Assembly (NCBI GenBank): GCA_017468365.1
Contig: JAFUIS010000015.1
Location: forward strand, 1-55,457
DNA from: Oscillospiraceae bacterium
GTDB taxonomy: Bacteria; Bacillota; Clostridia; Oscillospirales; Ruminococcaceae
DNA length: 55,457 nt
Direction of reading: 5' to 3'
Shown here: piece by piece, positions 24,945 to 33,700 of the stretch
How positions within the stretch are numbered: position 1 is the stretch's first letter
Layout of the letters: each line of letters opens with the position of its first letter
Translations under genes and position numbers: made by a program
The notes under the pieces: generated by a model
Seen by the model: only the letters and a program-made list of their open reading frames with translations
Told to the model about the DNA's origin: nothing
Database searches by the model: none

Positions 24945-26504
24945 TTATCCGATGTTGTGGTAACCAGCATATTCGGAAACAAAGCCATATTTGAAGCCGA
25001 GAACGTTGTTTTCAGCATCTGCTGCAGTTTTTACTGCGAAGGTGTTGATGATGTCTTCGGTGGTCATAGCGTTGTCGATCATGTACTGGAGCTGAGCTTC
25101 GTTATCTTCGTTTCTGAAGAGAAGTTCTTCGTCTTTGCCGTATCTCATGGTTTTGTCGGAGTTACGGAGACCACGGAGGCCGTATTCGTCACGACCCTGG
25201 AGTACGTAGTAGGTATCGCCTGCTGCGTTTGCAGTTGCAAGGTCATAGCCGAGGGTATCTCTCTGGTATACAGCGAGTTCAGCGATAACGCCGCCGCCGT
25301 CGGTAACTTTACGAGATGCGCGGTTGAAGTTGATAACGAGTTTGAGGTTTGCATATTCAGTGCAGAAGTTGTAGTCGCCGGTGGAATCCATGAAGCCTGC
25401 GAGAGGGCCTACACCGTAACGAGGATAGATAACAGCGTTGATAGCCTGAACTTTACCAACACCCTGAGTCTGTGCGCCAAGAGCGACGTCGTCTTTTACC
25501 CATTCGCCGTCTTCGATGAGCCAGCCATAACCGGTTTCATAGTCGTATGCGTTAACATATTTGCCTTCTTCGTCCATGCAACGAGCCATAGCGATAACGC
25601 CGGTTACATAGTCGTGGAGACCGTAAACGTCAACAGCAGCACGGATAGGATCGATTGCGGATGCGGAGCATACCCAAACATCGATGCCGTTTTCGTCGAG
25701 AACCTTGTAGAGCTCTACAAGGTTTTCAGAAACGCCGGTACCGGAAGTCCAAGTGTAGGATACAGGACCTACTTTGGTGCCTTCGCCAGCAGTTTCCCAA
25801 GTTACTTCAGAGGTTTCAACTGCGCCGTATTTAGCGTGGGATGCTGCAGCGAGGTCATAAACTTCCTGTTCAGTCATGCCGGTGAACCAATAAAGTACCC
25901 AAGGATATGCAACTGCAGGGGACTCTGCGTCGTAAACGAGGTCATACATTGCGCGCATTTTGGTTGCGAATTCAAGCCACTGAGCGTCAGCCTGGATTTC
26001 AGCCTGTGCAGCTTCGTCAAGACCAGCAGCGGTGAAAGGACCATAGTTCTCATAGAGATAGGTGTAAGCAGCGGTGATGTCTGCTACCCAGTCAGCATAG
26101 GAACCATTGCCGTAACCAAGGTCGGTTCTGTCTTCATCATGATCGCCGATTTCGGTGAAGAGGATGTCAGAGATTTCTTCGGGGGTGAATGCAAATGCCA
26201 TTACCTGAAGCTGGTAAACAGCGAGTTGCTCTTCAACGTCGAAGATAGAGGTGGTGTTGTCGAAGTCGAATACTACGTATGCGTTTTCGGTGTTGCCATA
26301 GGTATCAACGAAATCGTTAATAGCTTTTTTGACTTCATCAGACCAATCTTCATGTTCAACATGGATGGGTTCTGCTACGGGTTCTTCTACGGGCTCGTCA
26401 ACGGGTTCATCAACGGGATCTTCAACAGGCTCTTCGGTGGTGCCGCAAGCTGCGAAGGAGAGAACCATAACGAGTGCGAGAAGCATTGCGAGAAGTTTTT
26501 TCAT
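24945..26504 (-). CDS. Secreted HAD-superfamily phosphatase lipoprotein
   Basis: A 519-residue lipoprotein: signal MKKLLAMLLALVMVLSFAAC with Cys20, then an EPVDEPVDEPVEEPV spacer and an enzyme domain. Motif I is VVFDFDNTTS (Asp80, Asp82), motif II lies in VWVCSASAIDP and the acidic motif IV is FMDSTGD. This resembles extracellular HAD phosphatases of the phosphorylcholine phosphatase type; phosphocholine or another phosphomonoester is a plausible but unproven substrate. Codons are strongly biased in the manner of nrdD and gap, and the promoter is near consensus, so expression is probably high. The start follows AAGGAGTGTCACT. Confidence 0.82.
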   Translation of the reverse strand: MKKLLAMLLALVMVLSFAACGTTEEPVEDPVDEPVDEPVEEPVAEPIHVEHEDWSDEVKKAINDFVDTYGNTENAYVVFDFDNTTSIFDVEEQLAVYQLQVMAFAFTPEEISDILFTEIGDHDEDRTDLGYGNGSYADWVADITAAYTYLYENYGPFTAAGLDEAAQAEIQADAQWLEFATKMRAMYDLVYDAESPAVAYPWVLYWFTGMTEQEVYDLAAASHAKYGAVETSEVTWETAGEGTKVGPVSYTWTSGTGVSENLVELYKVLDENGIDVWVCSASAIDPIRAAVDVYGLHDYVTGVIAMARCMDEEGKYVNAYDYETGYGWLIEDGEWVKDDVALGAQTQGVGKVQAINAVIYPRYGVGPLAGFMDSTGDYNFCTEYANLKLVINFNRASRKVTDGGGVIAELAVYQRDTLGYDLATANAAGDTYYVLQGRDEYGLRGLRNSDKTMRYGKDEELLFRNEDNEAQLQYMIDNAMTTEDIINTFAVKTAADAENNVLGFKYGFVSEYAGYHNIG

Positions 26505-26549
26505 AGTGACACTCCTTACATTTTTCGTGTTTCTACACTTCTTTTTAGT

Positions 26550-26573
26550 AAATATGGAGCGTACCCCATATTT
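26550..26573 (-). promoter_or_regulatory. Inverted repeat in the 5' untranslated region of the phosphatase gene
   Basis: AAATATGG, 8 nt, CCATATTT, just downstream of the predicted -10 box and about 45 nt before the start codon. It could be an operator at the transcription start or a 5' mRNA-stabilising hairpin. Confidence 0.45.
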
Positions 26574-26581
26574 CATAGTAA

Positions 26582-26610
26582 ATAATACTATTTTATAAAG
26601 AGAATGTCAA
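26582..26610 (-). promoter_or_regulatory. Strong predicted promoter of the phosphatase lipoprotein gene
   Basis: Minus-strand TTGACA (26605-26610), 17 nt, TATTAT (26582-26587): a perfect -35 with consensus spacing. Confidence 0.7.
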
Positions 26611-26760
26611 TAATTTTGACAGAATTGTAACCGTTTTACTTCCTCTTTTGAAGGAAAATATTTATAAATCAAGTCATTTTAAACAATAAATCCCTGCGGA
26701 TTTGTGCACTTCTTTATCCGTTAAAAACAAAATGACGGAATTGTGAAAAAACAAAAAAAG

Positions 26761-26780
26761 AACGGCTCTTTTGAGCCGTT
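26761..26780 (-). terminator. Rho-independent terminator after the binding-protein gene
   Basis: AACGGCTC, loop TTTT, GAGCCGTT, followed on the minus strand by CTTTTTTTG. Confidence 0.85.
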
Positions 26781-26791
26781 CAAAAAACGTT

Positions 26792-28351
26792 TTATTCACA
26801 GAACCGGAAGGTGATATGTCCGCCGTAAACCGAATAATCAAGTCCCGAAATCTTCGGCGAAACCGCAAAATAAGAAGTCTCATAAAAAAGCGGAAGCGCG
26901 GGCATCGCCTGAAGAAGCATCTGTTCGACCACCGCATAGGAATGTGCCATGTCGTCAAAGTCCTCTTCTTTTGAAGCGTCGGTCACCGCGGCACTGAATT
27001 CGCGGTGATAAAAACCGGTGATGTTTTCCGTATCGGTAAAAAGCGAGAAAATGGCACCCGGGTTGTCGTACTGAGGGGTTATGGGAATAAGCGCAAGGTC
27101 ATAGTTTCCGGAAGATACCGCCGCGGTAAGTTCATCGTCGGTGACCGGAATAAGGTTTATGAACACCGCAAGGTTATCCTGAATGCTCTTTTGCAAAAAT
27201 CCCATGGCGGGAATGAATTCTTCGGTACAGATGACCGTAATCGTCGGAAGTTTGGTAAGCCCAAGTTCCTCAAGCCCCTCTTTAAAAAGGTCCGAAGCCA
27301 TCTCCGGGTCAAATTCAAAACCCGTAAAATCTTCGCCGACGGTATCGCGATAGTTCTTTCCGTTAAGGGTTACCGACGGCGGAACGAAAGCGTTTGCAAT
27401 GCGGAAGTTTTCTTCAAGCTTCGGCGCAAGAAGACTTTTGTCAATGGCATAGGCAAAGGCTCTTCTTATTTTGTGGTTTTTAAGAATTTCGTCCTCGGTG
27501 TTGAAAGCCATCGCCCAGGTGGTGTTCTCACTTTCAAGAATGGAAAAGCCTTCTTCTTCAAGAACGTCCTTGTCCGCAGGGTAAAGAACAGAGGCGTCGA
27601 CAGTTTCGTCAAGAAGTCTTGAAACCGCGTCAGCCTTCGGGTCGTCCTTTACGAAAAGATAGACGTTTTCATATTCCTCGTTGGCAAAAGGACTGTATTC
27701 GTTGGGCGAAAGAACGTAGCTGTAGTTATTGATTCTGCGGACGTAATATGCGCCGTTGAACATCATATACGAAAGTCCGAGTCCGTAACGTCCTTTGGTC
27801 TCTTCAAAAAACTTGCGGTTACAGGGCATTGCCGCCGCGTTGGTAAGAAGATCAAGAAAAAGCGGGTCCGGGTTTTCAAGGGTGATGACAAGGCGGTAAT
27901 CGCCGACTGTTTCGACCCCAAGAAGGCTCTGGTGATATCCGCCGTTAAGAACCGCCTCCGAGTTTTTGATGCCGAAAAAGTCGCTTCGGGAAGGGGCGGA
28001 AGTTTCGGGACTGAAAAGCCGCTGGAACGCAAAAAGAAAATCGTCCGCGGTAACGGGGGTCTCGCCGTCGCTCCAATAAAGGTCGGTGCGAAGATAAAAA
28101 ACATAGGTAAGTCCGTCTTCCGAAACCTCCCAGCCCTGTGCCGCACCGGGAATTATGGCACCGCCCGGGTCTTTGTCAACAAGCCCCTGAAAACAGTTTT
28201 CAACGATGATAAGTTCCGGGTCGCTTTCGGCAAGCTGGGGGTCAAAGGAATCGACGCCTCGGGGAATATCAAAACCGAGGGTCTTCGGTGCGCTGCAGCC
28301 GGAAAAAGCCATCATGAGCACGAGCACCGCGCATATAATTCTTTTGAGCAC
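26792..28351 (-). CDS. ABC transporter substrate-binding lipoprotein, oligopeptide (SBP_bac_5) type
   Basis: A 519-residue lipoprotein of solute-binding family 5. Signal LKRIICAVLVLMMAFSGC with Cys19. Family marks are SFDPQLAES near the N-terminus, GLTYVFYLRTDLYWSDGETPVTADDFLFAFQR-type sequence (about 85-115), KIRRAFAYAIDKSLL (about 295) and an ending ISGLDYSVYGG. The GTG at 28351 is chosen because GGAGGTG lies 8 nt ahead of it; ATGs further upstream lack a site. No permease or ATPase gene adjoins it, so it is an orphan that must serve an importer encoded elsewhere. Probable ligand: peptides. Confidence 0.88.
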   Translation of the reverse strand: MLKRIICAVLVLMMAFSGCSAPKTLGFDIPRGVDSFDPQLAESDPELIIVENCFQGLVDKDPGGAIIPGAAQGWEVSEDGLTYVFYLRTDLYWSDGETPVTADDFLFAFQRLFSPETSAPSRSDFFGIKNSEAVLNGGYHQSLLGVETVGDYRLVITLENPDPLFLDLLTNAAAMPCNRKFFEETKGRYGLGLSYMMFNGAYYVRRINNYSYVLSPNEYSPFANEEYENVYLFVKDDPKADAVSRLLDETVDASVLYPADKDVLEEEGFSILESENTTWAMAFNTEDEILKNHKIRRAFAYAIDKSLLAPKLEENFRIANAFVPPSVTLNGKNYRDTVGEDFTGFEFDPEMASDLFKEGLEELGLTKLPTITVICTEEFIPAMGFLQKSIQDNLAVFINLIPVTDDELTAAVSSGNYDLALIPITPQYDNPGAIFSLFTDTENITGFYHREFSAAVTDASKEEDFDDMAHSYAVVEQMLLQAMPALPLFYETSYFAVSPKISGLDYSVYGGHITFRFCE

Positions 28352-28474
28352 CGAAAAACACCTCCGTTTCATAAAAATCAGCAATATAGTATATATTAAC
28401 ATCCGCAAAGGCTTTTTACAATGAAGAAAAAGTTAATTTTTGACGAAAATAATAAAATCTTAATCATTTGGTTA

Positions 28475-28503
28475 TTGTAATGAAAAAAATATTTTGTTAT
28501 ACT
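28475..28503 (+). promoter_or_regulatory. Predicted promoter of the zinc-ribbon/CD225 gene
   Basis: TTGTAA (28475-28480), 17 nt, TATACT (28498-28503), 70 nt before the ATG. Confidence 0.6.
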
Positions 28504-28572
28504 ATAAACACATAAGACGTAAGATAAACATTTTAAACGTTCCCGATAAACCGATTTTAAGGAGGTAATATC

Positions 28573-29085
28573 ATGAATTGTAAAAACTGCGGAGCAGAGC
28601 TCCACGAAGGAAGCGCATTTTGCGGAAACTGCGGAATGAGAGTAGAAATCGAACAACCCGCATACGAAGCACCTGCTGAACCGGTTTATGAAGCACCCGC
28701 ACAGCCCGAATTCACCCAGGAAGTACATACCGAATATCAGGAACAGGGAACCTATACCGCACCGGTACAGCCCGAATATACCGAAGCATCTCAGCCCGAA
28801 GTTCCCGTTGGCGAAAAACCCAACACCGTTCTCTGGATTGTTCTCACCGCAATAGAAATTTTCACCTGCTGCCAGATCACCGGTATCATCGGCCTTATCT
28901 TTGCCATCATCGGTCATCTTTCCGCAGAAAAAGGCGACTATGAAGACGCAAACAAAAAAGTCAAAATCGCAAAGACCCTCTTCTGGATCGGCCTTGCACT
29001 CGGACTTCTCTTTGTCGTTGCTTATCTGGTTCTTGTGGCCATCGGCGTTGCCGCAGGCATAACCGAAGAAATGCTCTATTATTGA
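28573..29085 (+). CDS. Zinc-ribbon membrane protein with a CD225/dispanin-like domain
   Basis: A 170-residue protein. Residues 1-22 are a zinc ribbon (Cys3, Cys6, Cys17, Cys20). A Pro/Glu/Tyr/Ala-rich linker with YEAPA repeats (about 27-75) leads to two hydrophobic segments (about 84-113 and 135-160). The segment CCQITGIIGLIFAIIGHLSA, then GDYEDANKKVKIAKTLFWIG, matches the CD225/dispanin pattern. In bacteria this domain is common but of unknown role. Its stop overlaps the DUF2752 gene start by one base (TGATG), the pairing usually seen for these two families. RBS AAGGAGG. Confidence 0.85.
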   Translation: MNCKNCGAELHEGSAFCGNCGMRVEIEQPAYEAPAEPVYEAPAQPEFTQEVHTEYQEQGTYTAPVQPEYTEASQPEVPVGEKPNTVLWIVLTAIEIFTCCQITGIIGLIFAIIGHLSAEKGDYEDANKKVKIAKTLFWIGLALGLLFVVAYLVLVAIGVAAGITEEMLYY

Positions 29086-29489
29086 TGAAAAAACGAATCG
29101 CAATAACTGCGGCGGCGGCTTTTTTTGCCGCCGCCGCTCTTTTATATCTTTATCTTACCGGAGAAGGCGAGGGCGCAGGGATACCTTGTCCCGTCTATCA
29201 GCTCACAGGACTTTTTTGCAGCGGCTGCGGCGCATCAAGGGCGCTTCGCTCGGTTCTGCACCTCGATTTTTATCAGGCTTTGCGATATAACGCGGTTTTT
29301 ACTCTTGCGCTGCCGTTCATGGCGGCATATTTCGGCGCGCTTGCAATAAGCTTTGTCCGCTTCGGAAAGGACGAAATTTCAAAAAAGATTCCTATGTGGC
29401 CCATCTGGCTTTTCATCGGCGCCGCAATAATTTACGGCGTTTTGCGAAATTTTCCGCTTTTCGCTTTTCTTGCGCCCACAACACTCTGA
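29085..29489 (+). CDS. DUF2752 family membrane protein
   Basis: A 134-residue membrane protein. It has the DUF2752 signature: CPVYQLTGLFCSGCGASRALRSVLH-type sequence at about 33-57, with Cys33, Cys43 and Cys46, followed by D.YQALRYNAVF. Four hydrophobic stretches are visible. Function unknown. It is coupled to the zinc-ribbon gene upstream. Confidence 0.87.
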   Translation: MKKRIAITAAAAFFAAAALLYLYLTGEGEGAGIPCPVYQLTGLFCSGCGASRALRSVLHLDFYQALRYNAVFTLALPFMAAYFGALAISFVRFGKDEISKKIPMWPIWLFIGAAIIYGVLRNFPLFAFLAPTTL

Positions 29490-29522
29490 ATTTGCCGGAT
29501 TTTTCAAAAATCGACCTTTCGG

Positions 29523-29551
29523 TTGACTTTATCGGCGATAGGGGATATAAT
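29523..29551 (+). promoter_or_regulatory. Predicted sigma-A promoter of the cobalamin riboswitch operon
   Basis: TTGACT (29523-29528), 17 nt, TATAAT (29546-29551), about 30 nt upstream of the aptamer. Confidence 0.75.
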
Positions 29552-29579
29552 ATCCTTTGGAAAATTTAATAAAACGATT

Positions 29580-29735
29580 TTTATGGCCGCATTTTTTTGC
29601 GGTAAAAAGGAACACGGTCAAAATCCGTGGCTGCTCCCTCAGCTGTATTTGCCGACGGAAAAACATTTTATCCCACTGCTTTTGCGGGAAGGGCGTTTTT
29701 TCGGATGACGCATAAGCCAGAAGACTTGCCATAAA
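29580..29735 (+). ncRNA. Cobalamin (B12) riboswitch aptamer
   Basis: The class signature is clear. GGTAAAAAGGAACACGG at about 29601-29617 forms the P3 stem CACGG/CCGTG (29613-29617 with 29625-29629), followed by GGCTGCTCCCTCAGCTGTA in the usual place of the CCCGCAACTGT element. GCGGGAAGGG lies at about 29684-29693, and the B12 box AGCCAGAAGACTTGCC spans 29715-29730. It is placed between a good promoter and a terminator, ahead of a transport operon, so cobalamin binding should favour termination. Confidence 0.93.
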
Positions 29736-29792
29736 AACTTCGCAGGGGAATTCATTGGGAAAGGATGAATACCAGGCATTTTTGCTCGGCAT

Positions 29793-29819
29793 GCAGTCCT
29801 TTTTCGGGACTGCTTTTTT
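29793..29819 (+). terminator. Riboswitch-controlled terminator
   Basis: GCAGTCC (29793-29799), a 7-nt loop, GGACTGC (29807-29813), then TTTTTTATT. It lies 60 nt past the B12 box and 30 nt before the first gene; it is the expression platform. Confidence 0.85.
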
Positions 29820-29848
29820 ATTGTTCAAAAAAGAGAGGTTTTTTAAAA

Positions 29849-30427
29849 ATGAAAAAAATTATTGCCATAATGCTCGTTTCGCTGCTTTTCCTTGCCGGAT
29901 GCCAAAGCGACCTTCCGCCAAGCGGAGATACCTTCAGCGGTTTTGAAGGCTATACCCAGGAACTTACCGAACAGGAACTTAAAAATGCCATGGCTTCGGG
30001 AAAAGTCGAACTTGAAAACCGCCCGGATGAAAACGTCTGTTACGTAAGCATCCTCTGCAACACCGCAATAGAAAGCGGCGAACTTTCCGAATCCATGCTC
30101 TCCATTCTTCCGGAAGACGGAATCGTTCTCGAAGAGTTCGAAATGGAATATGAAGACGGCGACACTGTTTTCGAGGTTGTTGCCGCCGCAGTAAAAGAAA
30201 ACAAGATCCATATGGAACACACCGGAACTTCCGTCGTTCCCTATGTCGAAGGCATCGCAAACCTTTATGAATTCGACTGCGGACCTCTTTCCGGCTGGAT
30301 GTATCAGGTAAACGGCTGGTTCCCCAGCTTTTCCATGGGCCAGTTCGAAGTCGAACGCGGCGACCATATTTCCATGGTCTATACCTGTGACCTGGGCGAG
30401 GACGTGGGCGATACCTACGGCCACTGA
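29849..30427 (+). CDS. DUF4430 (transcobalamin-like) lipoprotein, predicted cobalamin-binding
   Basis: A 192-residue lipoprotein. Signal MKKIIAIMLVSLLFLAGC with Cys18. The C-terminal two-thirds carry a DUF4430 / transcobalamin-like domain with GPLSGWMYQVNGWFP, SFSMGQFEVERGDHISMVYT and an ending CDLGEDVG. It is the first gene after a B12 riboswitch and before an ECF transporter, so a role in capturing cobalamin outside the cell and handing it to the S component is the natural inference; no direct proof is in the sequence. GAGAGG precedes the ATG. Confidence 0.85.
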   Translation: MKKIIAIMLVSLLFLAGCQSDLPPSGDTFSGFEGYTQELTEQELKNAMASGKVELENRPDENVCYVSILCNTAIESGELSESMLSILPEDGIVLEEFEMEYEDGDTVFEVVAAAVKENKIHMEHTGTSVVPYVEGIANLYEFDCGPLSGWMYQVNGWFPSFSMGQFEVERGDHISMVYTCDLGEDVGDTYGH

Positions 30428-30456
30428 TAAACTGTAAAAAAAGGAAACGAAAACAA

Positions 30457-31359
30457 ATGACCGAGAAAAAAGCACTGAAAACAGAATCCGGCTTAAGCCT
30501 TTACCATCCGCTGGTAAGCTTTTGCTATTTTGTCGCGGTGATAGCGGGAACCCTCCTGTTTATCCACCCTTATTTCGTGCTGATTTCTTTAGGATGCGCC
30601 CTTCTTTGCGCCGCAATGATAAACGGAAAAAAAGCTTTTTTGGGAACTTTGGGCTTCGGACTTCCGATGTTCGTTTTCATCGCCCTTGCAAACCCGCTTT
30701 TCAACCACCGCGGCGCGACCATTCTTTTCTATCTTTCGGATAACCCGGTTACACTTGAAGCTTTCGTTTACGGAATCGTTTCCGCCGGAATGATGTTTGC
30801 GGCGGTGGTATGGTTCACCTGTTACAACACCGTCGTCACTTCGGATAAATTCATCTATATCTTCGGAAGGATACTTCCCTCCGTGGCTCTTATAATTTCG
30901 ATGACACTTTCGCTGATACCGCGGCTCATGGCCCAGATAAAGGTCATCGCCGATGCCCAGCGAAGCATCGGTCTTGACTGGAAAAGCGGTACCCTCGGCC
31001 AAAGGATACGCTCCGGCGCAAGGATACTTTCCATTCTTGTAAGCTGGGCGCTGGAAGACGCGGTAATAACCGCCGATTCCATGCGCGCAAGAGGATACGG
31101 TCAGCATAAGCGAAGCACCTTTTCGATTTTCCGGTTCGGAAAACGCGATGCCGTAATGATGGCCTTGGTGCTCATCCTTCTTGCCGCAGAAATTTTTGCT
31201 TATATAAGCGGGCGCGGCACCATGGAATTTTACCCGGCGATGATAGCGCCGAAAACGGATTTTATCGACGTTCTTATGTACGCCGCATATACAGCCCTCG
31301 GAATCCTTCCGGCGGCAATTCAGATAAAGGAGGACCTCAAATGGAAGCGATTAAAGTAA
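30457..31359 (+). CDS. ecfT: ECF transporter transmembrane scaffold (EcfT)
   Basis: A 300-residue T component of an energy-coupling factor importer. It has helices at about 18-45, 60-78, 95-120 and 235-260, and the ATPase-coupling helix with ADSMRARGYGQ near residue 210; a second Arg-containing coupling segment is around DAQRSIGLDW. It couples the ATPase pair to the S component in the membrane. The end overlaps the ATPase gene start by 19 nt. Its place behind the B12 riboswitch suggests a dedicated rather than shared ECF module. Confidence 0.92.
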   Translation: MTEKKALKTESGLSLYHPLVSFCYFVAVIAGTLLFIHPYFVLISLGCALLCAAMINGKKAFLGTLGFGLPMFVFIALANPLFNHRGATILFYLSDNPVTLEAFVYGIVSAGMMFAAVVWFTCYNTVVTSDKFIYIFGRILPSVALIISMTLSLIPRLMAQIKVIADAQRSIGLDWKSGTLGQRIRSGARILSILVSWALEDAVITADSMRARGYGQHKRSTFSIFRFGKRDAVMMALVLILLAAEIFAYISGRGTMEFYPAMIAPKTDFIDVLMYAAYTALGILPAAIQIKEDLKWKRLK

Positions 31360-33005
31360 ATAACTTCAGCTTTAATTATGCCGTCGGAAACGAAACGGCC
31401 CTCCGCAACATCAATTTCACCGTAAACGAAGGCGAATTCATTGTGGTCTGCGGTCCATCCGGATGTGGAAAATCAACCCTTCTCAAAAGCCTTAAACCAC
31501 AGCTCAAACCCTTCGGTACCACCGAAGGTACTGTCGAATTTTACGGCGAGGACGTCTATTCCCTTCCGGACGAAAAAACCGCCGCGGAAATCGGTTTCGT
31601 AATGCAGAATCCCGATGCCCAGATCGTCACCGATAAGGTCTGGCATGAACTTGCCTTCGGACTCGAAAATCTCGGTGTCGAAACCCCCATAATCCGAAGC
31701 CGAGTTGCCGAAATGGCAAACTATTTCGGAATCCATAATTGGTTCCGCAAAAAGACCGCCGAACTTTCCGGCGGTCAGAAGCAGCTTCTCAACCTTGCTT
31801 CCGTCATGCTCATGCAGCCAAAGCTCATCATTCTCGACGAACCTTCAAGCCAGCTTGACCCTATTGCCGCAAGGGAGTTTCTTGAAAACGTCCGCAAGAT
31901 AAACCTTGAACTGGGCACCACCATAATCATCACCGAGCACAACCTTGAAGAGGTTTACGGCTATGCCGATAAGGTCATGCTCATGGAAAACGGTACAGTC
32001 AAAAAATACCTTCCTCCACAAGAAATGGCGCAGTATCTTGCGGAAAAAGAGATGGACGGAATGTATAAAGCCCTTCCCACTCCCGCAAGAATGTACGGAA
32101 GCGTGCTCAAAGGCGAATGCCCCTTGAGCATCGTCGAAGGCAGAAGTTGGTTCAGCCGCCTTGTGGATGAAAAACATCCCGAATCCCCGGTGCTCGTTGA
32201 GCACGAACGCCCTTCCGAAAAAGTCATCGACATAAACGAAGTCTGGTTCCAGTATGAAAAAGGCGCCGACCCGGTGCTCAGAGATCTTTCATTCACCGTA
32301 AGAAAAGGCGAAATCTGTTCTGTTCTTGGCGGAAACGGCGCCGGAAAAACCACAATGCTTTCAGTCGTTTCCCAAAAACGAAAATACAACCTCGGAAGCA
32401 TCAAAATCTGCGGAAAAGAACTCAGCAAATATAAAGGCGTCGAACTTTTTGACAAAAACATGGCCGTTCTTCCTCAGAACCCTCAGTCCCTTTTTGTTTT
32501 CGAAACCCTCCGCCGCGACCTCGAAGAGGTTTTCGTCGGAAAAAAACTTTCGAAAGAAGAAATTTCCGAAAGAGTCCTTTCCATTGCAAAAAAAATGGAA
32601 GTGGATTCTCTTCTTGACCGCCATCCCTACGATCTTTCCGGCGGCGAAATGCAAAAGGCCGCCCTTGCAAAAATACTTCTTCTTGAACCGAAGCTTTTGC
32701 TTCTTGACGAACCCACCAAGGGAATGGATGCCCTTTCAAAAGAAAACATGGGCAATATCCTTCGTGAACTGGCTTCCGAGGGAGCAACCGTTCTTATGGT
32801 CACCCACGATATCGAATTCTGCGCAAAATATTCCGATCACTGCATGCTTTTCTTCGATGGATACATTGTTTCCGAAGGTTCTCCCAAAAAGTTCTTCTCC
32901 GAAAACAGCTTTTATACAACCGCCGCAAGCCGCATGACAAGACATCTTGTGCGCAATATCATAACCTGTGAGGAAGGTGAACAGCTTTGCAGAAGCCTTC
33001 TTTAA
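31341..33005 (+). CDS. ecfA: Fused ECF ATPase, EcfA and EcfA' in one chain
   Basis: A 554-residue double ABC ATPase. The first half has Walker A GPSGCGKST at 38-46, signature LSGGQKQ and Walker B LIILDEPSSQLDP. The second half has Walker A GGNGAGKTT near 330, signature LSGGEMQ and Walker B LLLLDEPTKGMD. Both nucleotide sites look intact. Fusion of the two ECF ATPases is known in cobalamin and other dedicated ECF systems. AAAGGAGG lies inside the end of ecfT, and the S-component gene starts within this gene's 3' end, so the three genes are tightly coupled. Confidence 0.93.
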   Translation: MEAIKVNNFSFNYAVGNETALRNINFTVNEGEFIVVCGPSGCGKSTLLKSLKPQLKPFGTTEGTVEFYGEDVYSLPDEKTAAEIGFVMQNPDAQIVTDKVWHELAFGLENLGVETPIIRSRVAEMANYFGIHNWFRKKTAELSGGQKQLLNLASVMLMQPKLIILDEPSSQLDPIAAREFLENVRKINLELGTTIIITEHNLEEVYGYADKVMLMENGTVKKYLPPQEMAQYLAEKEMDGMYKALPTPARMYGSVLKGECPLSIVEGRSWFSRLVDEKHPESPVLVEHERPSEKVIDINEVWFQYEKGADPVLRDLSFTVRKGEICSVLGGNGAGKTTMLSVVSQKRKYNLGSIKICGKELSKYKGVELFDKNMAVLPQNPQSLFVFETLRRDLEEVFVGKKLSKEEISERVLSIAKKMEVDSLLDRHPYDLSGGEMQKAALAKILLLEPKLLLLDEPTKGMDALSKENMGNILRELASEGATVLMVTHDIEFCAKYSDHCMLFFDGYIVSEGSPKKFFSENSFYTTAASRMTRHLVRNIITCEEGEQLCRSLL

Positions 33006-33694
33006 AAAACTATCGCACCAAGGCGCTTTTTGTTTTTGTTTGCCTGCTTTTTCCGCTTTCTCTTTGGATATTCATGGCGACCGGCGCAAAAAACTACGGT
33101 CTTATCAGCATGGTCATGGTAATTCTTGCGCTGATACCTTTCCTGATGCTTTATGAGATGAAAAAGCCACAGGCAAGGGAATGGATACCCCTTGCGGTAA
33201 TGGCAGCCATTGCCGCAGTCGGAAGAGCGGCTTTTGCCTTTGTGCCGCATTTCAAACCCACTTCCGCAATAATCATAATAACCGCAATGGTCTTCGGACC
33301 CGAAGCCGGTTTTCTTACCGGAGCCATTTCCGCTTTGGCGTCCAACCTTTTCTTTGGCCAGGGTCCCTGGACCCCGTGGCAGATGTTCGCCTGGGGACTT
33401 ATCGGATTTCTTGCCGGACTTCTTTCAAAGCGGGGCCTGCTCAAAAAGAAATGGCAGCTCATCGTTTTCGGTGCCGCCTGCGGATTCATCTATGGCTGGA
33501 TCCTCAACATCTGGTCCGGCGCAGGCTTTGTTTACGGACTTTCATGGCAAAGCTATATCAGCCTTTGCATAACAAGCCTTTTGCCGGACGCCGTTCACGG
33601 AACGGCAACGGTCATCTTCCTGCTTTTGCTTTCCGATTCCTGGGGGGCAAAACTTCGAAGGGTCAAACAAAAATTCGGAATACTCGCAAGCTGA
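32987..33694 (+). CDS. ECF transporter S component, predicted cobalamin-specific (CbrT-like)
   Basis: A 235-residue, six-helix membrane protein that would bind substrate. It has an N-terminal helix ALFVFVCLLFPLSLWIF, IPLAVMAAIAAVGRAAFAF, the S-component stretch FGPEAGFLTGAISALASNLFFGQGPW (here in parts) and GPWTPWQMFAWGLIGFLAGLL. These segments resemble the CbrT/queuosine-type S components. The TTG start has GAAGGTGA ahead of it. Cobalamin specificity is inferred from the riboswitch, as S components are too divergent to call from sequence alone. Confidence 0.85.
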   Translation: MQKPSLKNYRTKALFVFVCLLFPLSLWIFMATGAKNYGLISMVMVILALIPFLMLYEMKKPQAREWIPLAVMAAIAAVGRAAFAFVPHFKPTSAIIIITAMVFGPEAGFLTGAISALASNLFFGQGPWTPWQMFAWGLIGFLAGLLSKRGLLKKKWQLIVFGAACGFIYGWILNIWSGAGFVYGLSWQSYISLCITSLLPDAVHGTATVIFLLLLSDSWGAKLRRVKQKFGILAS

Positions 33695-33700
33695 AAAAAA

